A stretch of DNA of 64,000 nucleotides, taken from the NCBI GenBank assembly GCA_004431415.1, contig QPMI01000266.1, positions 1 to 64,000 of the forward strand, read 5' to 3'. Made by a program: the position numbers and the translations under genes. The notes under the pieces were generated by a model. The model had not been told where the DNA came from. It made no database searches and worked only from the letters and a program-made list of their open reading frames with translations. Below, piece after piece: positions 62,658 through 64,000 of this stretch (position 1 is the first letter of the stretch; every line of letters starts with the position of its first letter). Source of the stretch: Cyanophora paradoxa. Its lineage: Eukaryota > Glaucocystophyceae > Cyanophorales > Cyanophoraceae.

Positions 62658-63242
62658 TTAATTTTTTTTTTTTCCTGGTTTTATTTTTATAACGTCTGTT
62701 GTAAATAGAATACCTTTCCCAGAATAAATTTCAGGTATTTTTAAAAATTGAATTTTTTTTGAAAAATTTGTAACAGTTTGTTTATTATTACCTTGAATTA
62801 TTATTTTATTTTTTTTTCTACACGAAACGGTTAATTCATTTGGTATTTTAATATACAATTTATGACTAAAACCTAATTTAAATTTTAAAAAGAAAATATT
62901 ATTTTTTTTAATTAAAAATTTAAAAACGCGAAAACCTAAACCATTTAACTTCAATACTTTTTTATAAATTTGTTTATTTTTTATTAAGAATTTATTAATA
63001 AATGAAGAATTTTTTTTATTTAATAATTTTTTAGATAAAAATCGTAATCTGCCGGTTAATTGGTTAAATTGAGTTTTTAATAAATTAAAATATCCCAATG
63101 TTTTTTTATATAAAATGTCCCCTTTTCCATAATTTTGTTGTTTTTTTATTAAAATAACATGTCTATTTTTAAAAATGAAATATTTTGTTAATAAATTGTT
63201 TTTTAAATAATATTTAGTTAATATATTCATTGTATACAACAA
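62658..63242 (-). CDS. rpl6: Ribosomal protein L6, second copy
   Basis: Identical to 11122-11706. Confidence 0.85.
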   Translation of the reverse strand: MLYTMNILTKYYLKNNLLTKYFIFKNRHVILIKKQQNYGKGDILYKKTLGYFNLLKTQFNQLTGRLRFLSKKLLNKKNSSFINKFLIKNKQIYKKVLKLNGLGFRVFKFLIKKNNIFFLKFKLGFSHKLYIKIPNELTVSCRKKNKIIIQGNNKQTVTNFSKKIQFLKIPEIYSGKGILFTTDVIKIKPGKKKN

Positions 63243-63247
63243 ATTTC

Positions 63248-63547
63248 TTAATAATTGTGACGAACTACACCAATGATTTTACCATTAGAGGATAATTCTT
63301 TAAAAATTATGCGTGATAAATTGTATAAAGATAATGAACCACGGCTTCTTCCGGAAATAGAGCAACATTTAATTATATTAATGGATGTACCTTTTTTTAA
63401 GATTTTAGAAAATTTTTTTAATATATATAATCTTTCTTTATTTGTTAAATTTTGAGATCGCAATAAAAATAATAAAATTCTTCTTTTTATTTCAAATTTT
63501 ACAGTGTTATATCGACGAATTTTATTTTTATAAATATTTATTTTCAT
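63248..63547 (-). CDS. rps14: Ribosomal protein S14, second copy
   Basis: Identical to 11712-12011. Confidence 0.93.
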   Translation of the reverse strand: MKINIYKNKIRRYNTVKFEIKRRILLFLLRSQNLTNKERLYILKKFSKILKKGTSINIIKCCSISGRSRGSLSLYNLSRIIFKELSSNGKIIGVVRHNY

Positions 63548-63555
63548 ATATCGTA

Positions 63556-64000
63556 TTATTGAGCAATTGGGAATTGTATAGAACTTAAATAAAGTAATAT
63601 ATTCTGATTGTTTATGTTTTGATATTTTACAAAATTAATAAAAACATTAATTCCAAAATTCATGTCAATTTTGGAATATTGATTCTCAATATCTTCAAAG
63701 GGGATTATAGAATTTAAACCAAAAGCGAAATTTATGTTATTTTGATTTAATTTATATTTATATAAATTTAATGCTTTTACTTTAGGAAAATATAAATAAA
63801 TTAATTTATCTAAAAAAATTAATGCATATTTGTTTCTTAATGTAGTTTTACAACCTAAAACCTGCTTTTTTCGTAATTGATATGCAGAAATAGCATTCTT
63901 TGAAATAGAGAAAACAGGCCTCTGAAATGACATAAGTTCAAAACACCCATATAAAGGATACAATAATGTTTGATCGTGTACTAATTTTTTTTGACTAGAC
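63556..64000 (-). CDS. rpl5: Ribosomal protein L5, second copy, cut by window end
   Basis: C-terminal 147 codons of rpl5; the start lies beyond the window. The complete gene is at 12020-12574. Confidence 0.9.
   Translation of the reverse strand, partial: SSQKKLVHDQTLLYPLYGCFELMSFQRPVFSISKNAISAYQLRKKQVLGCKTTLRNKYALIFLDKLIYLYFPKVKALNLYKYKLNQNNINFAFGLNSIIPFEDIENQYSKIDMNFGINVFINFVKYQNINNQNILLYLSSIQFPIAQ

Larger units (their letters stand above)
51394..64000. repeat. Terminal overlap, second (accurate) copy
   Basis: Counterpart of 1-12464; genes here are mostly unbroken. One exception is the A-run at about 54410, where the first copy has the better length. Confidence 0.93.

Overview
This window is mitochondrial DNA of a free-living protist. 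It is very AT-rich and encodes bacterial-type rnl, rns and a 5S rRNA, about 27 kinds of tRNA, and respiratory and ribosomal genes: nad1,2,3,4,4L,5,6,7,9, the second half of nad11, cob, cox1-3, atp4,6,8,9, sdh3, sdh4, rps3,4,7,10,11,12,13,14,19 and rpl2,5,6,14,16. The code looks standard: trnW has anticodon CCA, and conserved Trp positions are TGG. Every recognised gene whose end I read stops with TAA, apart from nad5 and rpl16 (TAG). The presence of sdh3/sdh4, rps10 and rrn5 with no trnT excludes animals and fungi and suggests a flagellate or alga of a gene-rich lineage. I cannot name the lineage.

The window is longer than one genome. Bases 1-12,464 repeat 51,394-64,000, so the molecule most likely maps as a circle of about 51.5 kb read 1.24 times. 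The first copy is about 143 bases shorter. Its losses lie before about 10.9 kb, mostly single bases in homopolymers, so it breaks cox2, nad7, cob, nad3, nad6, sdh4 and rps4, which are whole in the second copy. Similar one-base breaks occur elsewhere (rps11, nad1, rpl16, atp8, nad5, rps12, rps7). They look like sequencing errors, not pseudogenes.

Layout of one unit. 12.0-22.0 kb (minus): a remnant S10/spc/alpha ribosomal cluster with nad1 inside it, then atp9, atp8, atp4, nad5 and atp6. 22.1-24.0 kb (plus): sdh3, rps12, rps7, rps10, trnK, trnL. 24.1-27.6 kb (minus): cox1, trnP, nad2, trnC. 27.7-53.2 kb (plus): trnQ, trnR, nad4, nad11 second half, an accessory zone (31-46 kb), rns, orf535, a GC-rich structured-RNA island, rnl, rrn5, rps4. 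53.3-64 kb (minus): cox2, orf166, nad7, nad4L, orf319, cob, sdh4, nad3, nad6, rpl6, rps14, rpl5.

The accessory zone is the unusual part. A segment carrying nad9, cox3, trnR, trnfM and the 5' two thirds of rns occurs twice (A 32.4-38.0 kb, B 39.1-46.1 kb). Around it lie decayed pieces of nad4L, trnS, cox2, cob and orf319, genes whose intact copies sit at 53-59 kb on the other strand. Three long ORFs (orf533, orf427, orf475) form a family. Each begins with a leader recognisably copied from the N-terminus of cob, and in two cases a cob 3' fragment follows the ORF. In build they resemble the chimeric mitochondrial ORFs behind cytoplasmic male sterility in plants, although their function here is unknown. 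Other unassigned families are orf229/orf166 and orf344/orf319.
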